Part shown: positions 20,326 through 32,072 of the stretch, in pieces | Layout: each line of letters starts with the position of its first letter | How positions within the stretch are numbered: the first letter of the stretch is position 1 | Origin: Propionibacteriaceae bacterium | GTDB taxonomy: Bacteria; Actinomycetota; Actinomycetes; Propionibacteriales; Propionibacteriaceae | Length of the DNA stretch: 64,000 nt | Reading direction: 5' to 3' | Assembly: GCA_016717345.1 (NCBI GenBank) | Contig: JADKFR010000003.1 | Location: forward strand, 62,001-126,000 | Program-made: the position numbers and the translations under genes | The notes under the pieces: model-generated | The model's input: the letters and a program-made list of their open reading frames with translations, nothing else | Databases searched by the model: none | Told to the model about the DNA's origin: nothing

Positions 20326-21156
20326 CGGCGGCGAGGTCGGCCACCACCGCCCGCAGCCCCGTCAGGTCGCCGGGGTCACCGGCCTCCTCGGCAGCGAGCA
20401 TCGGCTTGAGGAACGCCGAGCCGACGATGACCGCATCGGCATAACGTCCCACGTCGGCGGCCTGATCCCCCCCGGAGACCCCGAGCCCGACGCCCACCAG
20501 CAGGTCGGGGCTCAGGGCACGCAAGCGTTCCACCAGCCGTGGGGCGGCGCTGGGGGCCTGGCTTCGCGTCCCGGTGACCCCCATCACGGAGGTGGCGTAG
20601 ACCCACCCGCGGCAGGCGGCCGTGGTCGAGACGAGGCGCTCGTCCGAGGACGAGGGCGAGACCAGGAACACCCGATCCAGGCCGTAGGTGTCAGAGGCTG
20701 CCAGCCACTCGGCCGCCTCGTCGGGGATGAGATCCGGCGTGATCAGCCCGGCGCCCCCTGCCCGGGCCAGGTCCCGGGCGAAGGCGTCCACCCCGTAGCG
20801 GTCGACCAGGTTCCAGTACGTCATCACCACCGCCGGGGTCCCGGTGGCGCGGACGGCCTCGACGGCGGCGAAGACGTCCCTGGTGTGGACGCCGCGGGCG
20901 AGCGCCCGCGTCCCGGCACGCTGGATGACGGGACCGTCCATCACGGGGTCTGAGTAGGGGAGGCCGATTTCGACCAGATCCACCCCCGGCGCCTCCGGCG
21001 TGCCGCAGAGCGCCACGAGGGCGTCCAGCGACCCCGCGACGCTGGGGTACCCGACCGGCAGGTACCCGATCAGGGCGGCCCGGCCCTCAGCGTTCGCGGC
21101 CGAGATGGCCTGGCCCGAGATTCCCGCCCGCGCCGCGGCAGGTGAGCTTCCGGCTG

Positions 21157-21160
<4 letters not shown>
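20309..21160 (-). CDS. trpA: tryptophan synthase alpha chain TrpA
   Basis: 283 residues. It cleaves indole-3-glycerol phosphate and passes indole through a tunnel to TrpB. The catalytic Glu lies in [19 protein letters not shown], the Asp in [14 protein letters not shown], and the phosphate-binding glycines in [13 protein letters not shown] and [10 protein letters not shown]. The ATG at 21160 overlaps the trpB stop (ATGA). A longer open frame upstream lies inside trpB. A strong inverted repeat spans its stop codon. Confidence 0.96.
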
Positions 21161-22410
<1,250 letters not shown>

Positions 22411-22444
22411 TCACTCACATCCGCGCCCGCTCGGCCAAGCGTGC

Positions 22445-23224
22445 TCAGCCGAGGGACCGCATGGCCTTGATCGCGGCGGCGGGGTCTCCGTCCTTGACGA
22501 GGGCTTCCCCGACCAGCACCGCATCAGCCCCCGCGTCCGCCATCCGCGCGGCGTCGGCCAGGCCGCTGATCCCAGACTCGGCCACCTTGAGCGCACCGGA
22601 AGGAATCAGCGAGGCCAGGCGTTCGAACTGGGCAAGGTCCACGGCCAGCGTCTTCAGGTCCCGGTTGTTCACCCCGATCAGGTCGGCGCCGGCGTCGACC
22701 GCCCGCCGGACCTCATCGCCGGTGTGGGTCTCGACCAGGCAGGCGAGCCCGAGCCGACGCCCCAAGCCGAGCAGGTGTTCCAGTTCTGCCTGGGTGAGCG
22801 CCGCCACGATCAGCAGGGCCAGGTCCGCGCCCGCTGCGCGACCTTCCCACAGTTGGTAGTCGGTGACGACGAAATCCTTGCGCAGCAGCGGCGTCCTCAC
22901 GGCCGCCCGGACGGTCTCCAGATCGGCCAGGGAACCCCCGAACCGGCGGGCCTCGGTGAGGACGGAAATCGCGGCGGCGCCCCCTGCCTGATAGGCGCGC
23001 GCCAACTCGGCGGGATCCTCGATCGACGCCAGGTGTCCTTTGCTGGGGCTCGCCCGCTTCACCTCGGCGATGACCGACAGCCCGGCAGCCGCCAAAGCGG
23101 GTCTGGGGTCCATCGGGGCGGGGAGCGCACTGACAGCGCGCTCCAGATCGGCCAGGGAGCGAGCCCGTTGCCGGGTTTCCAGATCCTGGCGGACGCCGAC
23201 GATGATCTCGTCGAGGACCGTCAC
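22445..23224 (-). CDS. trpC: indole-3-glycerol phosphate synthase TrpC
   Basis: 259 residues. It closes the ring of CdRP to indole-3-glycerol phosphate. Catalytic signatures are [41 protein letters not shown] and [15 protein letters not shown]. It is not fused to TrpF. The GTG at 23224 overlaps the stop of the small membrane gene upstream (GTGA). Confidence 0.96.
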   Translation of the reverse strand: MTVLDEIIVGVRQDLETRQRARSLADLERAVSALPAPMDPRPALAAAGLSVIAEVKRASPSKGHLASIEDPAELARAYQAGGAAAISVLTEARRFGGSLADLETVRAAVRTPLLRKDFVVTDYQLWEGRAAGADLALLIVAALTQAELEHLLGLGRRLGLACLVETHTGDEVRRAVDAGADLIGVNNRDLKTLAVDLAQFERLASLIPSGALKVAESGISGLADAARMADAGADAVLVGEALVKDGDPAAAIKAMRSLG

Positions 23225-23451
23225 GCCTGCCCGTAACCCATCCGGCGCAGCACGCCACCGGTGACGATCGCCAGCACCAGCAGGACGGAAGCAACCCAGA
23301 TCAGGGTCCAGTTCGGGCCGATCAGGAAGGCGATCGCACCGATCGTGAACGCCACGGCGGCGATGATGCTGCCGGCCCACGCGGCCGGGGTGCGGCCGTG
23401 ATGATATTCCCTGGCGACGCGCCCGGTGGCCTGTTCGGCGCTCTCAATCAC
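23221..23451 (-). CDS. HGxxPAAW-type small membrane protein in the trp operon
   Basis: 76 residues with two hydrophobic segments (about 25-44 and 48-68) preceded by the family motif [11 protein letters not shown]. Such a protein sits between trpE and trpC in many actinobacteria, which supports it as a real gene, but its function is unknown. The GTG at 23451 has a GGGAG site 6 nt upstream. It overlaps trpC by 4 bp. Confidence 0.85.
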   Translation of the reverse strand: MIESAEQATGRVAREYHHGRTPAAWAGSIIAAVAFTIGAIAFLIGPNWTLIWVASVLLVLAIVTGGVLRRMGYGQA

Positions 23452-23496
23452 GATCGCTCCCTTTCACTTGGGTGGTGAGACGGTTCAATCAGCCAT

Positions 23497-23526
23497 CCTT
23501 GCAAGGCCGGCCGGGTTAGCCAACCC
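23497..23526. repeat. run of three adjacent palindromes between trpE and the small membrane gene
   Basis: CCTTGCAAGG (23497-23506), GGCCGGCC (23505-23512) and a GGGTT-AGCC-AACCC hairpin (23513-23526) follow one another in the 94-bp gap. No U tract follows on either strand. It could be an attenuation or processing element of the trp transcript, or a protein-binding site. Confidence 0.55.
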
Positions 23527-23545
23527 CTGACGGCCAATTCCTGGG

Positions 23546-25081
23546 TCATGAGGGCCGCGGGCTTTGCCCGGTGGCAGGCGCCAGGCGCACCAGCCGTCCA
23601 GCCTCGGCCACCGCTGTCAGCACGGCGGCGGCCTTGTTGACCGACTCGGCGTCCTCCAGTTCCGGGATCGAATCGGCCACCACCCCGGCCCCGGCCTGAA
23701 CGTAGGCGACGTGGTCGCGGATCAGCGCCGTCCGGATGGCGATGGCGGCATCGGAATCGCCGGCGAAGTCGAAGTAGCCCACCACGCCGCCGTACAGGCC
23801 CCTCCGGGAGACCTCGAGGGAATCGATGATCTCCATGGCCCGCACCTTGGGCGCCCCGGACAGGGTCCCGGCTGGGAAGCAGGACAGGGTCGCCTCCAGC
23901 GCGGTGCGGCCCGGGGCCAGAGTGCCGGCCACGGCAGCTTCGAGATGCATGACATGGCTGTAGCGCCGCACCTTCATGAACTCCACCACGCTGACGCTGC
24001 CCGGCTGGCACACCCGTCCCAGGTCGTTCCGGCCGAGGTCGACGAGCATCAGGTGTTCGGCGGCTTCTTTCGGGTCGGCCAGCAGTTCGGCCTCCAGCGC
24101 CGCGTCCTGTGCCGCCGTGGCTCCCCGGGGCCGGGTGCCCGCGATCGGGTTCGTGGTGGCACGTCCGTCCACCACGGTGACCAGGGCTTCGGGGCTGGAA
24201 CCGACGATGTCGAAGGACTCCATCCGCAGCAGGTACAGGTACGGGCTGGGGTTGCGGCGCCGCAGCACTCGGTAGACATCGAGGGCGTCAGCCGGGCACG
24301 CCAATTCGAAGCGCTGGCTGGGGACGATCTGGAACGCCTCGCCGGCTCGGATCTCCTCGATGGCCTTGGCCACCGCCTCCTGGAACTGCTCCGGGGTGCG
24401 TTGGCGGTGGATCTCCGGCTCGGGCGCGGTCTCATCGTGGCGTGCCACCAGCGGCACCGCAGGCTCAAGCAGGGTTGTGGCCATCGCCTCCACCCGGTGG
24501 ACGGCGTCAGCGTAGGCCTGCGCGGCGCGCTCGGGCCGGCCATCGAAGTTGATGGCGTTGGCCACCAGCCAGACCTCGCCGGTGTGGTGGTCAAGGACGG
24601 CCATGTCACTGACCAGCATCATGCCGAGTTCTGGGATGTTGAGGTCGTCGGGGTTGCTGTCGGGGAGCCGCTCGAGCCTGCGCGCGACGTCATAGCCCAG
24701 GTAGCCGACCATCCCGGACACCAGCGGGGGCAACCCGGGCTCGCGGGGGGTGTGCAGGGTGCGCAAGGTTTCGGCCAGCACCGCCAACGGGTCGCCGCCG
24801 GTGGGTAGCCCGGCCAGCGGACGGCCGCTCCAGCAGGCCTGCCCGTCGGCCACGCTCAACGTGGCCGCGGCGGCCACGCCGACGAACGAGTACCGCGACC
24901 ACACCCCACCTTCCGCGGACTCGAGCAGGAAGGTGCCCGGTCGCACCCCACAGAGTTGGTGGTAGAGCCCGACCGGGGTCATGTCATCGGCCAGCAACCG
25001 CGTGTAGACGCTCACGACGCGACGACTGCCGGCGGACTCGATGAACTCGGCTTCGCTGGGACGGATCGGCATCCCGCTCAC
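23546..25081 (-). CDS. trpE: anthranilate synthase component I TrpE
   Basis: 511 residues. It makes anthranilate from chorismate with ammonia supplied by TrpG, which is not in the window. Chorismate-enzyme signatures are [72 protein letters not shown] and [17 protein letters not shown] place the start at the GTG at 25081. It overlaps the hisI stop (GTGA) and has GGAGG 7 nt upstream, whereas the ATG at 25072 would have that site 16 nt away. Feedback inhibition by tryptophan is expected but not visible. Confidence 0.95.
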   Translation of the reverse strand: MSGMPIRPSEAEFIESAGSRRVVSVYTRLLADDMTPVGLYHQLCGVRPGTFLLESAEGGVWSRYSFVGVAAAATLSVADGQACWSGRPLAGLPTGGDPLAVLAETLRTLHTPREPGLPPLVSGMVGYLGYDVARRLERLPDSNPDDLNIPELGMMLVSDMAVLDHHTGEVWLVANAINFDGRPERAAQAYADAVHRVEAMATTLLEPAVPLVARHDETAPEPEIHRQRTPEQFQEAVAKAIEEIRAGEAFQIVPSQRFELACPADALDVYRVLRRRNPSPYLYLLRMESFDIVGSSPEALVTVVDGRATTNPIAGTRPRGATAAQDAALEAELLADPKEAAEHLMLVDLGRNDLGRVCQPGSVSVVEFMKVRRYSHVMHLEAAVAGTLAPGRTALEATLSCFPAGTLSGAPKVRAMEIIDSLEVSRRGLYGGVVGYFDFAGDSDAAIAIRTALIRDHVAYVQAGAGVVADSIPELEDAESVNKAAAVLTAVAEAGRLVRLAPATGQSPRPS

Positions 25082-25431
25082 GTCCGGGCCTCCCACAGCA
25101 GATCAGCGTCGAAGCAGGTCGTCGTCCCGGTGTGGCAGGCCGGACCCTCCTGATCGACCTGCAGCAGCACAGTGTCCCCGTCGCAGTCCAGACGCACTTC
25201 GCGGACGGTCTGGGTGTGGCCACTGGTTTCGCCCTTCACCCAATACGCCTGCCGGCTGCGGGAGAAGTAGGTGCCCCGGCCGGTCGCGAGGGTGCGCCGC
25301 AGCGCTTCGTCATCCATCCAGGCCAGCATCAGCACCTTGCCACTGGTCGCATCCTGCACGACGGCCGGTACCAGCCCGTCGGAGTTGCGCTTCAGCCGGG
25401 CGGCGATCACGGGGTCCAGGGATCGGTTCAC
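25078..25431 (-). CDS. hisI: phosphoribosyl-AMP cyclohydrolase HisI
   Basis: 117 residues from a GTG at 25431. It opens the adenine ring of PR-AMP, the third step of His synthesis. The metal-binding signature is intact: [39 protein letters not shown] and [12 protein letters not shown] with the zinc cysteines. It is not fused to HisE. It heads the hisI-trpE-trpCBA-lgt transcript and so ties His and Trp synthesis together. A much longer open frame upstream is antisense to the next two genes and is rejected. Confidence 0.95.
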   Translation of the reverse strand: MNRSLDPVIAARLKRNSDGLVPAVVQDATSGKVLMLAWMDDEALRRTLATGRGTYFSRSRQAYWVKGETSGHTQTVREVRLDCDGDTVLLQVDQEGPACHTGTTTCFDADLLWEART

Positions 25432-25437
25432 CCGGTC

Positions 25438-25443
25438 ATTGTG
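25438..25443 (-). promoter_or_regulatory. predicted -10 box of the hisI-trp operon
   Basis: CACAAT on the minus strand, last T at -7 from the hisI GTG, with no ribosome-binding site in between. A leaderless transcript is inferred, which would exclude a trp leader-peptide attenuator ahead of hisI. Confidence 0.45.
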
Positions 25444-25452
25444 GCAGGTGGC

Positions 25453-25458
25453 TACGAT
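25453..25458 (+). promoter_or_regulatory. predicted -10 box, leaderless start
   Basis: TACGAT with its last T exactly at -7 from the GTG at 25465; only C residues lie between. It is divergent from, and only 9 bp away from, the hisI -10 box. Confidence 0.55.
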
Positions 25459-25464
25459 CCCCCC

Positions 25465-26100
25465 GTGACCATCGTCCGATCCGAACGAGCCGCCCTGGTG
25501 GAGGCGCTGCGGAGCGCCGGCCCCGCCGCCGCCACCCTCTGCCAGGGCTGGGACGCCCACGACCTGGCCGTCCACGTCTGGCTGCGCGAGCATGAATTCG
25601 CAACCGCCCTGGGCGTGGCCGGTGGGCCCCTGGCCGCCCGGCTGACCAGGCGCATGGCGCAGGTGCGAGCCGAGCGACGCTTCGACGATCTCGTCGACGC
25701 CTTCGCGGCCGGCCCCGGGAAGTTCTCCCCCCTGGCGCTCCCAGCCGTGGACGCAGCGTTCAACTCGGTGGAGTACTTCGTCCACACCGAAGATGTCCGC
25801 CGCGCCCAGCCGGACTGGCCGATCCGCGAACCCGGAGTCGACTATCAGCAGTGGGCCTGGCGGGCGGTGACGCGGTTGGCACCGCTGCGCCTGCGCAGCG
25901 CCGGGGTGAGCGTGGTCGTGGAGTCGCTGGCGGATTCCCAGACTCAGCGCATCGGCAAGGGCGGTGAGATCGTGACCCTGCTGGGCCTGCCCACCGAGCT
26001 GCTCCTGCTGTTGTTCGGTCGTGGGGCGGCCGCCAGGGTCCGCCACCTGGGCGACCCGGACGCCGTCGAGCGCGTCCGTGGGCTCAAGCTGTCCGCCTAG
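25465..26100 (+). CDS. TIGR03085-type metal-binding protein (DinB/maleylpyruvate isomerase superfamily)
   Basis: 211 residues. The N-terminal half is a four-helix bundle of the mycothiol-dependent maleylpyruvate isomerase/DinB superfamily ([21 protein letters not shown]). The metal-ligand histidines fall in the helix with DLAVHVW and in [16 protein letters not shown]. The C-terminal part ([34 protein letters not shown]) matches the TIGR03085 group of actinobacteria. Mycothiol dependence is inferred from the family; the reaction is unknown. The GTG start is set by the -10 box at -7. It is followed by serC. Confidence 0.82.
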   Translation: MTIVRSERAALVEALRSAGPAAATLCQGWDAHDLAVHVWLREHEFATALGVAGGPLAARLTRRMAQVRAERRFDDLVDAFAAGPGKFSPLALPAVDAAFNSVEYFVHTEDVRRAQPDWPIREPGVDYQQWAWRAVTRLAPLRLRSAGVSVVVESLADSQTQRIGKGGEIVTLLGLPTELLLLLFGRGAAARVRHLGDPDAVERVRGLKLSA

Positions 26101-26150
26101 CGCTGGGTTCCACGCAGCAGCCGTGGCGGAAGGCCCCGTAACGAAGCTGA

Positions 26151-26156
26151 CACAAT
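26151..26156 (+). promoter_or_regulatory. possible -10 box for serC-serA
   Basis: CACAAT with its last T at -8 from the ATG at 26164. No Shine-Dalgarno motif precedes that ATG. Confidence 0.35.
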
Positions 26157-26163
26157 GAGTCCC

Positions 26164-27246
26164 ATGCGTGTGTACAACTTCTCCGCCGGTCCCGCCATGC
26201 TTCCCCTCGCCGCCCTCGAACAGGCCCGCGCGGAGTTGACCGACTGGCAGGGGTCGGGCATGTCGGTGATGGAGGTGTCCCACCGGGGTAAGGCCTTCGT
26301 TGCCTGCGCCGCCGAGACCGAAGCCCTGCTGCGCGAACTGCTCGGTGTGCCGTCGAACTACAAGGTGCTCTTCCTTCAGGGCGGCGCCACCACGCAGTTC
26401 TCCGCGATCCCGTGGAACCTGAGTGCCGCCGGCGCGTCCATCAACGTCCTGCACACGGGCCAGTGGTCCGCCAAGGCCATCAAGGCCGCCCGCCAGCAGG
26501 ACCTGACAGTCGACGTGATCGCGGACGAGGCAGCCACCGGCTACTCCACCACTCCGGCGGCGGACGGTTTTCGGGTGGACCCGACGGCCGCCTACCTCCA
26601 CTACACGCCGAACGAGACCATCGGTGGCGTCGAGTTCGGCTATGTCCCCGAGTCCGGGGACGTGCCGCTGGTGGCGGACATGAGTTCGACGATTCTGTCC
26701 CGGCCCATCGACGTGTCGAAGTTCGGGCTGATCTACGCCGGCGCCCAGAAGAACATGGGCCCCTCCGGCTTGTGCGTGGTGATCGTCAGGGACGACCTGG
26801 TGGGTCGGGCCCGTCCGGGCACCCCCGGCCCGCTCGACTACGCCGCCATGGCGGAATCCGATTCGATGCTCAACACTCCTCCGACCTTCGGGGTGTACCT
26901 GCTCGGCCTGATTCTGGCGTGGGTGAAGGAGTCGGGAGGCCTGACGGCCATGGGCGAACGCAATCGGGCCAAGGCCGAACTTCTCTACCGCGCGATCGAC
27001 ACCTCCGAGTACTACCGCAACCCGGTGGCCCTGGACTCCCGCTCGTGGATGAACGTTCCGTTCATCGGTGCTCGGCCCGAACTGGACAAGACCTTCGTCA
27101 GCGAAGCTGCCGAGGCCGGACTCACCAACCTCGCCGGCCACCGGTCGGTGGGCGGCATGCGCGCCAGTATCTACAACGCGATGCCGATCGAGGGCGTCCA
27201 AGCCCTGATCGACTTCATGACCGACTTCGCCCGCCGCAACGCCTGA
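26164..27246 (+). CDS. serC: phosphoserine aminotransferase SerC
   Basis: 360 residues. It transaminates 3-phosphohydroxypyruvate to phosphoserine. Family signatures: [12 protein letters not shown] at the N terminus, [43 protein letters not shown] and the PLP lysine in [13 protein letters not shown]. An in-frame ATG nine bases upstream (26155) overlaps the presumed -10 box and is less likely. It is followed after 9 bp by serA, so the first two serine-synthesis steps form one unit. Confidence 0.95.
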   Translation: MRVYNFSAGPAMLPLAALEQARAELTDWQGSGMSVMEVSHRGKAFVACAAETEALLRELLGVPSNYKVLFLQGGATTQFSAIPWNLSAAGASINVLHTGQWSAKAIKAARQQDLTVDVIADEAATGYSTTPAADGFRVDPTAAYLHYTPNETIGGVEFGYVPESGDVPLVADMSSTILSRPIDVSKFGLIYAGAQKNMGPSGLCVVIVRDDLVGRARPGTPGPLDYAAMAESDSMLNTPPTFGVYLLGLILAWVKESGGLTAMGERNRAKAELLYRAIDTSEYYRNPVALDSRSWMNVPFIGARPELDKTFVSEAAEAGLTNLAGHRSVGGMRASIYNAMPIEGVQALIDFMTDFARRNA

Positions 27247-27255
27247 GGACCTGAC

Positions 27256-28425
27256 ATGACCTTTGCCATCAAGACCCTCAACGCCATCAGCCACGTCGGG
27301 CTGTCCCGGCTTCCCAAGGAGGCCTTCGTCGTCGGATCGGACGTCGAGTCACCCGATGCCCTCATGCTTCGCTCGGCGAACCTGCACGGGGTGCCCATCC
27401 CGGATTCGGTCCTGGCTGTCGCCCGCGCAGGGGCGGGAACGAACAACATCCCCATCCCCGACTACAGCGCGCGCGGGATCCCGGTCTTCAACACCCCTGG
27501 CGCGAACGCCAACGCGGTGAAGGAACTCGTGATCGCCGCCCTGTTCCTCGCCGCCCGCAACATCATTCCCGCCGCCGCCTTCGCCCATCGGCTCGAGGGC
27601 GACGCCGAGACGATGGACAAGGCCGTCGAGGCCGGCAAGAAGGCCTACGTGGGCTTCGAGCTCCCCGGGCGCACACTGGGCGTTATCGGTCTGGGCGCCA
27701 TCGGGGTCGAGGTCGCCAACGCCGCGGCCGGGCTCGGGATGCGGGTGATGGGCTACGACCCGGGGATCACCGTTGAGCACGCCTGGAAGCTGTCCTCCTT
27801 CGTGGAGCACGTCACCAGCCTGGAGTCGCTGCTGAAGCGGGCCGACATCATCTCCGTCCACGTGCCGTTGGTACCCGGCACCCGCGGATTGATCGGGGAG
27901 GCCGAACTGGCGCTGATGCGCCGGACGGCCGTACTGGTCAACTTCTCCCGCGGACCCATCGTCGAGGTGGACGCTGTGGTGGCCGCCCTCGAAAGCAACC
28001 GGCTGCGAGGCTATGTCTGCGACTTCCCGACCCCCGAGTTGAACAAGCGTCCCGGCGTCGTCACCCTCCCGCACCTGGGCGCCTCCACCAACGAGGCCGA
28101 AGAGAACTGCGCCAGAATGGCGGCCGACCAACTGCGGGCCTTCCTCGAAAACGGGGTGATCCTGAACTCGGTGAACTTCCCGAATGCGGATCTGCCGCGC
28201 GCCGAAGGAACCCGTCGGATCGCCATCGCGAACAGCAATGTCCCCAACATGGTGGGCCAGATCTCCACCCTGCTCGCCGACCAGGGACTGAACATCGCCG
28301 ACCTGCTGAACAAGTCGCGCGGCGAACTGGCCTACAGCCTGGTCGACGTGGAGGGGGACGTGCCCGCGTCGCTGCTCGGCGCCATCCGCTCGATTCCGGG
28401 AGTCCTCTCCGCCCGCCTGATCTAG
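27256..28425 (+). CDS. serA: D-3-phosphoglycerate dehydrogenase SerA with C-terminal ACT domain
   Basis: 389 residues. It oxidises 3-phosphoglycerate with NAD to start serine synthesis. The Rossmann motif is [15 protein letters not shown], the catalytic Arg is in [12 protein letters not shown], and the catalytic His in [17 protein letters not shown]. The last 80 residues are an ACT domain ([20 protein letters not shown]), the expected site of serine feedback. This is the short form without the intervening domain of the roughly 530-residue type common in mycobacteria. Confidence 0.94.
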   Translation: MTFAIKTLNAISHVGLSRLPKEAFVVGSDVESPDALMLRSANLHGVPIPDSVLAVARAGAGTNNIPIPDYSARGIPVFNTPGANANAVKELVIAALFLAARNIIPAAAFAHRLEGDAETMDKAVEAGKKAYVGFELPGRTLGVIGLGAIGVEVANAAAGLGMRVMGYDPGITVEHAWKLSSFVEHVTSLESLLKRADIISVHVPLVPGTRGLIGEAELALMRRTAVLVNFSRGPIVEVDAVVAALESNRLRGYVCDFPTPELNKRPGVVTLPHLGASTNEAEENCARMAADQLRAFLENGVILNSVNFPNADLPRAEGTRRIAIANSNVPNMVGQISTLLADQGLNIADLLNKSRGELAYSLVDVEGDVPASLLGAIRSIPGVLSARLI

Positions 28426-28441
28426 GCCCCGCCGTTCCGGC

Positions 28442-30196
28442 TCAGGCGCCGGCCAGCCACTGCCGCGCCAGCCGGATCCGGGCCTCGATCTGATCGGTGG
28501 TCGCCCCCGCCAGCGGGGGGCCGCCGGTCTCCCGGCGCAGGCCGGCATGGACATGGCTGTGCGGGACGCCGCGCACCCTCGCCACCTGGCTGACCAGGGA
28601 GTTCAATTCCTTGCGCCGGGTTTCCAGGACCCGGTGCAGGCTGACCTCCGGGGGCACCCGGTCGCGCCGATCCCGGCCGGAGGCCCGGTTCGCCTGGCGT
28701 CGCTGTCGCTCCTGAAGGAGGCCGGCGACCTGATCGGGCTCCAGCAGGCCCGGTAAGCCGAGGTACTCAGCCTCGTCGGCACTGGACGGTTCAGCGGCCA
28801 TGCCGTAGGCCCGGGCATCGAACAGCACGTGGTCGAACCTGGCCACCGCCTCCAACGTTTCCCGCTCCGCCATCGGATCCGGCGTGCTCCGGGTCCGGTT
28901 CGCCTCGGCGAGCAGAGCCTCCTCCGGGTCCCAGAGTCCGTCCTCCGGCTTCGGCCGTCCCAGGACGTGATCACGCTGTCGCTCCAGCGCGCCGGCGTGG
29001 GCGAGCAGGATCGGGACGGTGGGCAGGAAGATGCTGGCGAGTTCACCGCGGCGGCGGCTGCGGACGAAGCGGCCGACCGCCTGGGCGAAGAACAGCGGCG
29101 TCGACGTAGCGGTGGCGTACACCCCGACGGCCAGGCGTGGGACGTCCACCCCTTCCGACACCATCCGGACGGCGACCATCCAGCGAGCCAGCGATCCGTC
29201 GAACTCCTCGATGCGACGGCTGGCACCCGGGTCGTCGGACAGGACAACAGTCGGCTTCTCGCTGGTGATGCTGGTCAGTGCCCGCGCGTAGGCGCGGGCC
29301 TGTCGTTGATCGCTGGCGATCACCAGCCCTCCGGCGTCCGGCACGTGCCGGCGGACCTCGGTGAGCCGTCGATCGGCAGCCCTCAACACCGCCGGCATCC
29401 ACTCCCCCGCGGGATCCAGCGCGGTGCGCCACGCCTGCGCCGTGAGGTCCTTGGTGAGGGGCTCGCCCAAGGTGGCAGCCAGTTCGTCCCCGGCGCTGGT
29501 GCGCCACCGCAGGCCGCCCCCGTAGGCCAGGAACACCACCGGCCGCACCACATGATCCCGCAACGCTTCGGCGTAGCCGTAGGTGTAGTCCGGCACCGAC
29601 CGGCGGGTGCCGTCGGCCTCCTCGGCGTAGGTCACGAACGGGATCGGCGTCGCATCGGAGCGAAACGGCGTCCCGGTCAGGGACAGTCGCCGGGTGGCCA
29701 GCGCGAACGCCTGCGAGACGGACTCCCCCCAACTGAGCGAGTCCCCGGCGTGGTGGACCTCGTCGAAGATCACCAGCGTCCTGGCGTTCGCCGTCCGGGC
29801 CTCGTAGGCGAAGGTGGCTGCGGCCACGCCGGCGTAGGTCACCGCCTGGCCGTGGAACTGTCGGGAGCGCCCGCGTCGGCTTCCGGCCAGTCCGGGGTCG
29901 AGACGCACGCCCACGCGTGCCGCCGCGTCCGCCCACTGCACCTTGAGGTGCTCGGTGGGGGTCACCACGATCACCTGCTCGATCGTGCGGGCCTCCAGCA
30001 GGTCGGTGGCGACCCGCAGCGCGAACGTCGTCTTCCCCGCGCCCGGGGTCGCCACCGCCAGAAAGTCACGCTGGTCCAGCTCCCGGTAGCGCGCCAGGGC
30101 CGCCACCTGCCAGGCCCGCAGCCGGGCCGCGGTGCCCCAGGCAGCACGTCCCGGGAACGCCGGGGACAGGTGGTCGACAGCCGACGGATTCGGCAC
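28442..30196 (-). CDS. superfamily 2 DEAD/DEAH-type helicase
   Basis: 584 residues. Helicase motifs in order: RAWQVAALARY (Q-like), ATPGAGKTTFALRVA (Walker A), VVTPTEHLKVQW, LVIFDEVHHAGD (Walker B, DEVH), LSLTGTPFRSD (motif III), and a second RecA-like domain with VRMVSEGVDVPRLAV and FAQAVGRFVRSRR (motif VI). It resembles the type I restriction-like/UvrB-like actinobacterial helicases of unknown role; no methylase or nuclease partner is nearby. The GTG at 30196 has a perfect AGGAGG site and starts 4 bp after the VanZ-like gene. Confidence 0.85.
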   Translation of the reverse strand: MPNPSAVDHLSPAFPGRAAWGTAARLRAWQVAALARYRELDQRDFLAVATPGAGKTTFALRVATDLLEARTIEQVIVVTPTEHLKVQWADAAARVGVRLDPGLAGSRRGRSRQFHGQAVTYAGVAAATFAYEARTANARTLVIFDEVHHAGDSLSWGESVSQAFALATRRLSLTGTPFRSDATPIPFVTYAEEADGTRRSVPDYTYGYAEALRDHVVRPVVFLAYGGGLRWRTSAGDELAATLGEPLTKDLTAQAWRTALDPAGEWMPAVLRAADRRLTEVRRHVPDAGGLVIASDQRQARAYARALTSITSEKPTVVLSDDPGASRRIEEFDGSLARWMVAVRMVSEGVDVPRLAVGVYATATSTPLFFAQAVGRFVRSRRRGELASIFLPTVPILLAHAGALERQRDHVLGRPKPEDGLWDPEEALLAEANRTRSTPDPMAERETLEAVARFDHVLFDARAYGMAAEPSSADEAEYLGLPGLLEPDQVAGLLQERQRRQANRASGRDRRDRVPPEVSLHRVLETRRKELNSLVSQVARVRGVPHSHVHAGLRRETGGPPLAGATTDQIEARIRLARQWLAGA

Positions 30197-30199
30197 GGC

Positions 30200-30634
30200 T
30201 CACCTCCTGGTGGATTTCCTCAGCGTCAAGAACACAACAGCGAGCCCGACCCCTATCAGGTCAACCATGGCGTCCCAGACATCCCCGTCGCGGTAGGGGA
30301 TGAAGCGCCACTGGATCAGCTCGCTCACGACAGCGTGCAGGGCGAACCCGAAGGCCACCAAGCCGACACGCCCGGTGAGTCGACCGATCAGGAAGACCGG
30401 AACGAAGAACAGGAGCAGGTGGATCACCTTGTCCGCGCCAGGAAACAGGGGCAACTCGAGGGCTTGATCCGGCGTGCCGGGCAGGTACAGGGCAACCAGG
30501 TGGACCGTCACCGCCAGACCGGCAAGCCAGCCCAGCTGGTGCGTTCCGTTCGCCCACCCGACCCCCGGGCCCCCGTCCTCAGCCAAGCTTCTCCAACACC
30601 AACGCACGAACCCGGGCAGCGTCAGCCTGGCCAC
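30200..30634 (-). CDS. VanZ-like membrane protein
   Basis: Up to 144 residues with four hydrophobic segments and the VanZ pattern: [31 protein letters not shown] and [19 protein letters not shown] with the conserved Asp/Asn-rich helix start. Function of VanZ-like proteins outside glycopeptide resistance is unknown. The GTG at 30634 has AAGGAG close upstream but overlaps gatB by 56 bp; a TTG at 30586 with an 8-bp overlap is the alternative. It lies downstream of gatCAB and upstream of the helicase, probably on one transcript. Confidence 0.75.
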   Translation of the reverse strand: MARLTLPGFVRWCWRSLAEDGGPGVGWANGTHQLGWLAGLAVTVHLVALYLPGTPDQALELPLFPGADKVIHLLLFFVPVFLIGRLTGRVGLVAFGFALHAVVSELIQWRFIPYRDGDVWDAMVDLIGVGLAVVFLTLRKSTRR

Positions 30635-32072
30635 GCATCTCCTTCATGACCACCCCGATCAGAGCCCCGGCCGCGGCGAGCTTGCCGTCACGGACCTTGG
30701 CGGCCACCTCCGGGTTGGCGTCGATGGCGCGATCGACCGCTGCCGCCAGTGCGCCGGCATCGCTGACAACCGCCAGCCCGCGTCCGGCGACCACGTCGGC
30801 CGGATCGCCTTCCCCGGCAAGGACGCCATCGATCACCTGACGTGCCAGCTTGTCGTTGAGGGTTCCGGCCTCCACGAGCGCCTGGACGCCGGCGACCTGG
30901 CGGGGGGTGATCGCCAGCTCGGCCAACTCCACGCCGGCCTCGTTCGCGCGGCGCGCCAATTCGGTGAGCCACCACTTCCGCGCCGGCTGGGCGCCGGCAC
31001 CGGCTGCAACGGTCGCTTCGATGAGATCGAGCGCGCCGGCGTTCACCACGTCCTGCAGTTCGAGGACGGTGAACCCCCACTCACGACGCAGCCGGTCCCG
31101 GCGGACCGTCGGCAGCTCGGGCAGCGTCGCTCTCAATTCCTCCACCCATTCCCGGCTGGGCGCCACCGGCACCAGATCGGGCTCGGGGAAGTAGCGGTAG
31201 TCCTCGGCGTCCGACTTGGACCTGCCCGGGGTGGTGTAGGCGCCGTCCTCGTGCCAGTGACGGGTCTCCTGGAACACCGTCCCGCCGCCGGCGAGCAGCG
31301 CTGCCTGGCGGCGGATCTCGTACTCCAGTGCCCGCTCGATGCTGCGCAGCGAGTTCACGTTCTTGGTTTCGGTGCGGAGGCCGAACACCGTGGCACCGAT
31401 CGGCATCAGGGAGACGTTGGCGTCGCAGCGCAGTGATCCCTGCTCCATCCGCGCATCGGAAACCCCCAGGCTGAGCACCAGATCGCGCAGGAAGGCGACG
31501 TAGGCCTTGGCAACCTGGGGCGCCTTCGCACCGGCCCCCAGGATCGGCTTGGTGACGATCTCGATCAGGGGCGTGCCGGCCCGGTTGTAGTCCAGCAAGG
31601 AGTAGTCGGCACCGCCGATGCGGCCGGTGACCCCACCGACGTGCAGCGACTTGCCGGCGTCCTCCTCCATGTGTGCCCGTTCGATCTCGATGCGGAACAG
31701 CTCACCGTCCACCTCCACCTCGGCGTAACCGTCGAAGGCGATGGGCTCGTCGTACTGCGAGATCTGGAAGTCCTTGGTCATGTCGGGGTAGAAGTAGTTC
31801 TTCCTGGCGAAGCGGCACCAGGTCGCGATCTGGCAGTTCAGGGCCAGTCCGATCCGAATCGCCGACTCGATCGCCTTCCCATTCACCACCGGCAGGGAAC
31901 CGGGCAGTCCCAGGCACACCGGGCAGGTGTGGGTGTTGGGGTCCCCACCGAAGGCATTGACACAGCCGCAGAACATCTTGGAGGCCGTGTTCAACTCGAC
32001 GTGGACTTCGAGCCCCATCACCGGCTCGTAGGCCAGGAGGGCCTGATCGTAGTCCAGCACCGGCTCGCTCAT
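30579..32072 (-). CDS. gatB: Asp-tRNA(Asn)/Glu-tRNA(Gln) amidotransferase subunit B
   Basis: 497 residues from the ATG at 32072, which shares one base with the gatA stop (TGATG). It is the kinase/tRNA-recognising subunit that phosphorylates the mischarged amino acid. Signatures: [60 protein letters not shown], and the C-terminal YqeY-like helical domain ending [16 protein letters not shown] zinc-type cysteine set (CGC, CPVC) is present. Confidence 0.96.
   Translation of the reverse strand: MSEPVLDYDQALLAYEPVMGLEVHVELNTASKMFCGCVNAFGGDPNTHTCPVCLGLPGSLPVVNGKAIESAIRIGLALNCQIATWCRFARKNYFYPDMTKDFQISQYDEPIAFDGYAEVEVDGELFRIEIERAHMEEDAGKSLHVGGVTGRIGGADYSLLDYNRAGTPLIEIVTKPILGAGAKAPQVAKAYVAFLRDLVLSLGVSDARMEQGSLRCDANVSLMPIGATVFGLRTETKNVNSLRSIERALEYEIRRQAALLAGGGTVFQETRHWHEDGAYTTPGRSKSDAEDYRYFPEPDLVPVAPSREWVEELRATLPELPTVRRDRLRREWGFTVLELQDVVNAGALDLIEATVAAGAGAQPARKWWLTELARRANEAGVELAELAITPRQVAGVQALVEAGTLNDKLARQVIDGVLAGEGDPADVVAGRGLAVVSDAGALAAAVDRAIDANPEVAAKVRDGKLAAAGALIGVVMKEMRGQADAARVRALVLEKLG

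Noticed and set aside
25432..27294. A 620-residue N-terminal extension of HisI
   Set aside because: It runs antisense to serC and the TIGR03085 gene; HisI begins at its normal start at 25431, with a -10 box at -7.
28426..28441. Terminator between serA and the helicase
   Set aside because: The GC-rich gap and following bases show no convincing stem with a T tract.
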